A stretch of 64,000 nucleotides of DNA from Paraspadella gotoi (taxonomy: Eukaryota; Chaetognatha): the NCBI GenBank assembly GCA_051294375.1, contig CM119269.1, forward strand, positions 2,832,026 through 2,896,025, in the 5' to 3' direction. Below the pieces are notes generated by a model that made no database searches, had not been told where the DNA came from, and saw only the letters and a list, made by a program, of their open reading frames with translations. Both the position numbers and the translations under genes were made by a program. This document shows positions 63,259-64,000 of this stretch, piece after piece (positions within the stretch are counted from its first letter, which is position 1; the number at the start of each line of letters is the position of its first letter).

Positions 63259-64000
63259 AAGAGGAGAGAGACTGGAAGAACAAAAGAAAAAAAAATAGGA
63301 CGAAAGTTGCTTCGTCGAAATGGGAGACGGGAAGACGTCATGACTGGCACGTCGTCCACGTGGCGGCGATAATGACGACGACGACGACGAATATAACGAC
63401 GTCGATGAAGAGAATTATAACGAAGACGGAGACAACGACGAAGCCGACTACTATAATTAGTACAAGGACTACTAAAATACTCGATGACCACGATAAGGTT
63501 GTCGTTTTATTCCCCTGGTCGCGTCGAGAACAACGTCGAAGGGATAAGAAAATGTGGAGAGGATGACTCAGGAAAAAAAAAAAACTACGACGCTGTCGAT
63601 GACAAGAGAGATAAAGAAAGAACGAAGGAAAAAACAGAACGTTTCTTGTTTCGTTCTTTTACGACTTTTCGATTCGACGAAAAAATATTGACGAGCGTCG
63701 CAAAGACAATTGACAGAGAAACCAGCTGAAATAAGGAGCCATAACGACCAAGAGGACGATCGTGGCGCGACGACGACGACGACGAAGACGAATGATGTGG
63801 CGCGTTCTCCGAATTTCTTCCTCCAGAGTAACAACGCGACTTGAGAGTTGAGACCAAAAAAGCGAGCAAAGAAAATGTAAACACGACGACGACGACGACG
63901 ACGACGACGTAAGTCGCGCTTTCCACGGGTGGCCTACAATAACGCGTGGCTCAATACGATTTCTGATTGGTCGAGGAGGAATAATAAATAATAGTCGGTG

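Noticed and set aside
63585-63926. A minus-strand open frame starting with a Val run and a hydrophobic stretch, like a signal anchor
   Set aside because: The Val run is a translated GAC trinucleotide repeat and the rest is Ser-rich low complexity with no homology seen.

Overview
This is eukaryotic, animal-type DNA: spliced genes with short introns (mostly about 50-400 bp), AATAAA signals, long GA/CT, TTTC and CGA simple repeats, a tRNA-like SINE, and three runs of N. The gene set (OGDH, RETSAT, a cytosolic sulfotransferase, a KASH-domain nuclear-envelope protein, a rhodopsin-family receptor) points to a small-bodied or compact-genome invertebrate. The phylum cannot be named from the sequence alone.

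Layout. 0.3-1.6 kb: the first three exons of a rhodopsin-like GPCR on the minus strand, running off the left edge. 1.6-5.5 kb: non-coding with simple repeats. 5.5-31.8 kb: a block dominated by assembly structure. An 8,158-bp unit occurs twice with no difference seen (5530-13687 and 16231-24388), each copy preceded by exactly 25 N. A fold-back lies between them (13.7-16.2 kb, centre near 15.17 kb), and the second copy folds back into a diverged inverted copy (24389-31806). The arms differ mostly by single-base indels, which looks like raw long-read error in palindromic chimeras rather than biology. The only gene recognised in this block is a small four-exon gene, intact in the inverted copy (30764-31556) and broken in both direct copies.

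31.9-40.4 kb: RETSAT (minus, 12 exons) and OGDH (plus, 5 exons) are transcribed divergently from a gap of about 1.1 kb. RETSAT carries one extra base in exon 8 that breaks the frame. 41.8-49.1 kb: a 14-exon minus-strand gene for an unnamed coiled-coil protein of about 561 residues, with a SINE copy in one intron. 50.9-52.8 kb: a four-exon minus-strand cytosolic sulfotransferase. 53.9-56.2 kb: a minus-strand KASH protein ending in GPPPL, the membrane half of a LINC complex. 57-64 kb: AT-rich and simple-repeat DNA with at most one weak exon candidate.

The genes do not form a pathway. OGDH acts in the mitochondrial matrix, RETSAT in the ER membrane, the sulfotransferase in the cytosol and the KASH protein at the outer nuclear membrane. 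I found no new multi-gene system. The most interesting items are the short KASH protein, the unassigned coiled-coil protein and the small unassigned gene, together with the clear signs of misassembly between 5.5 and 31.8 kb.
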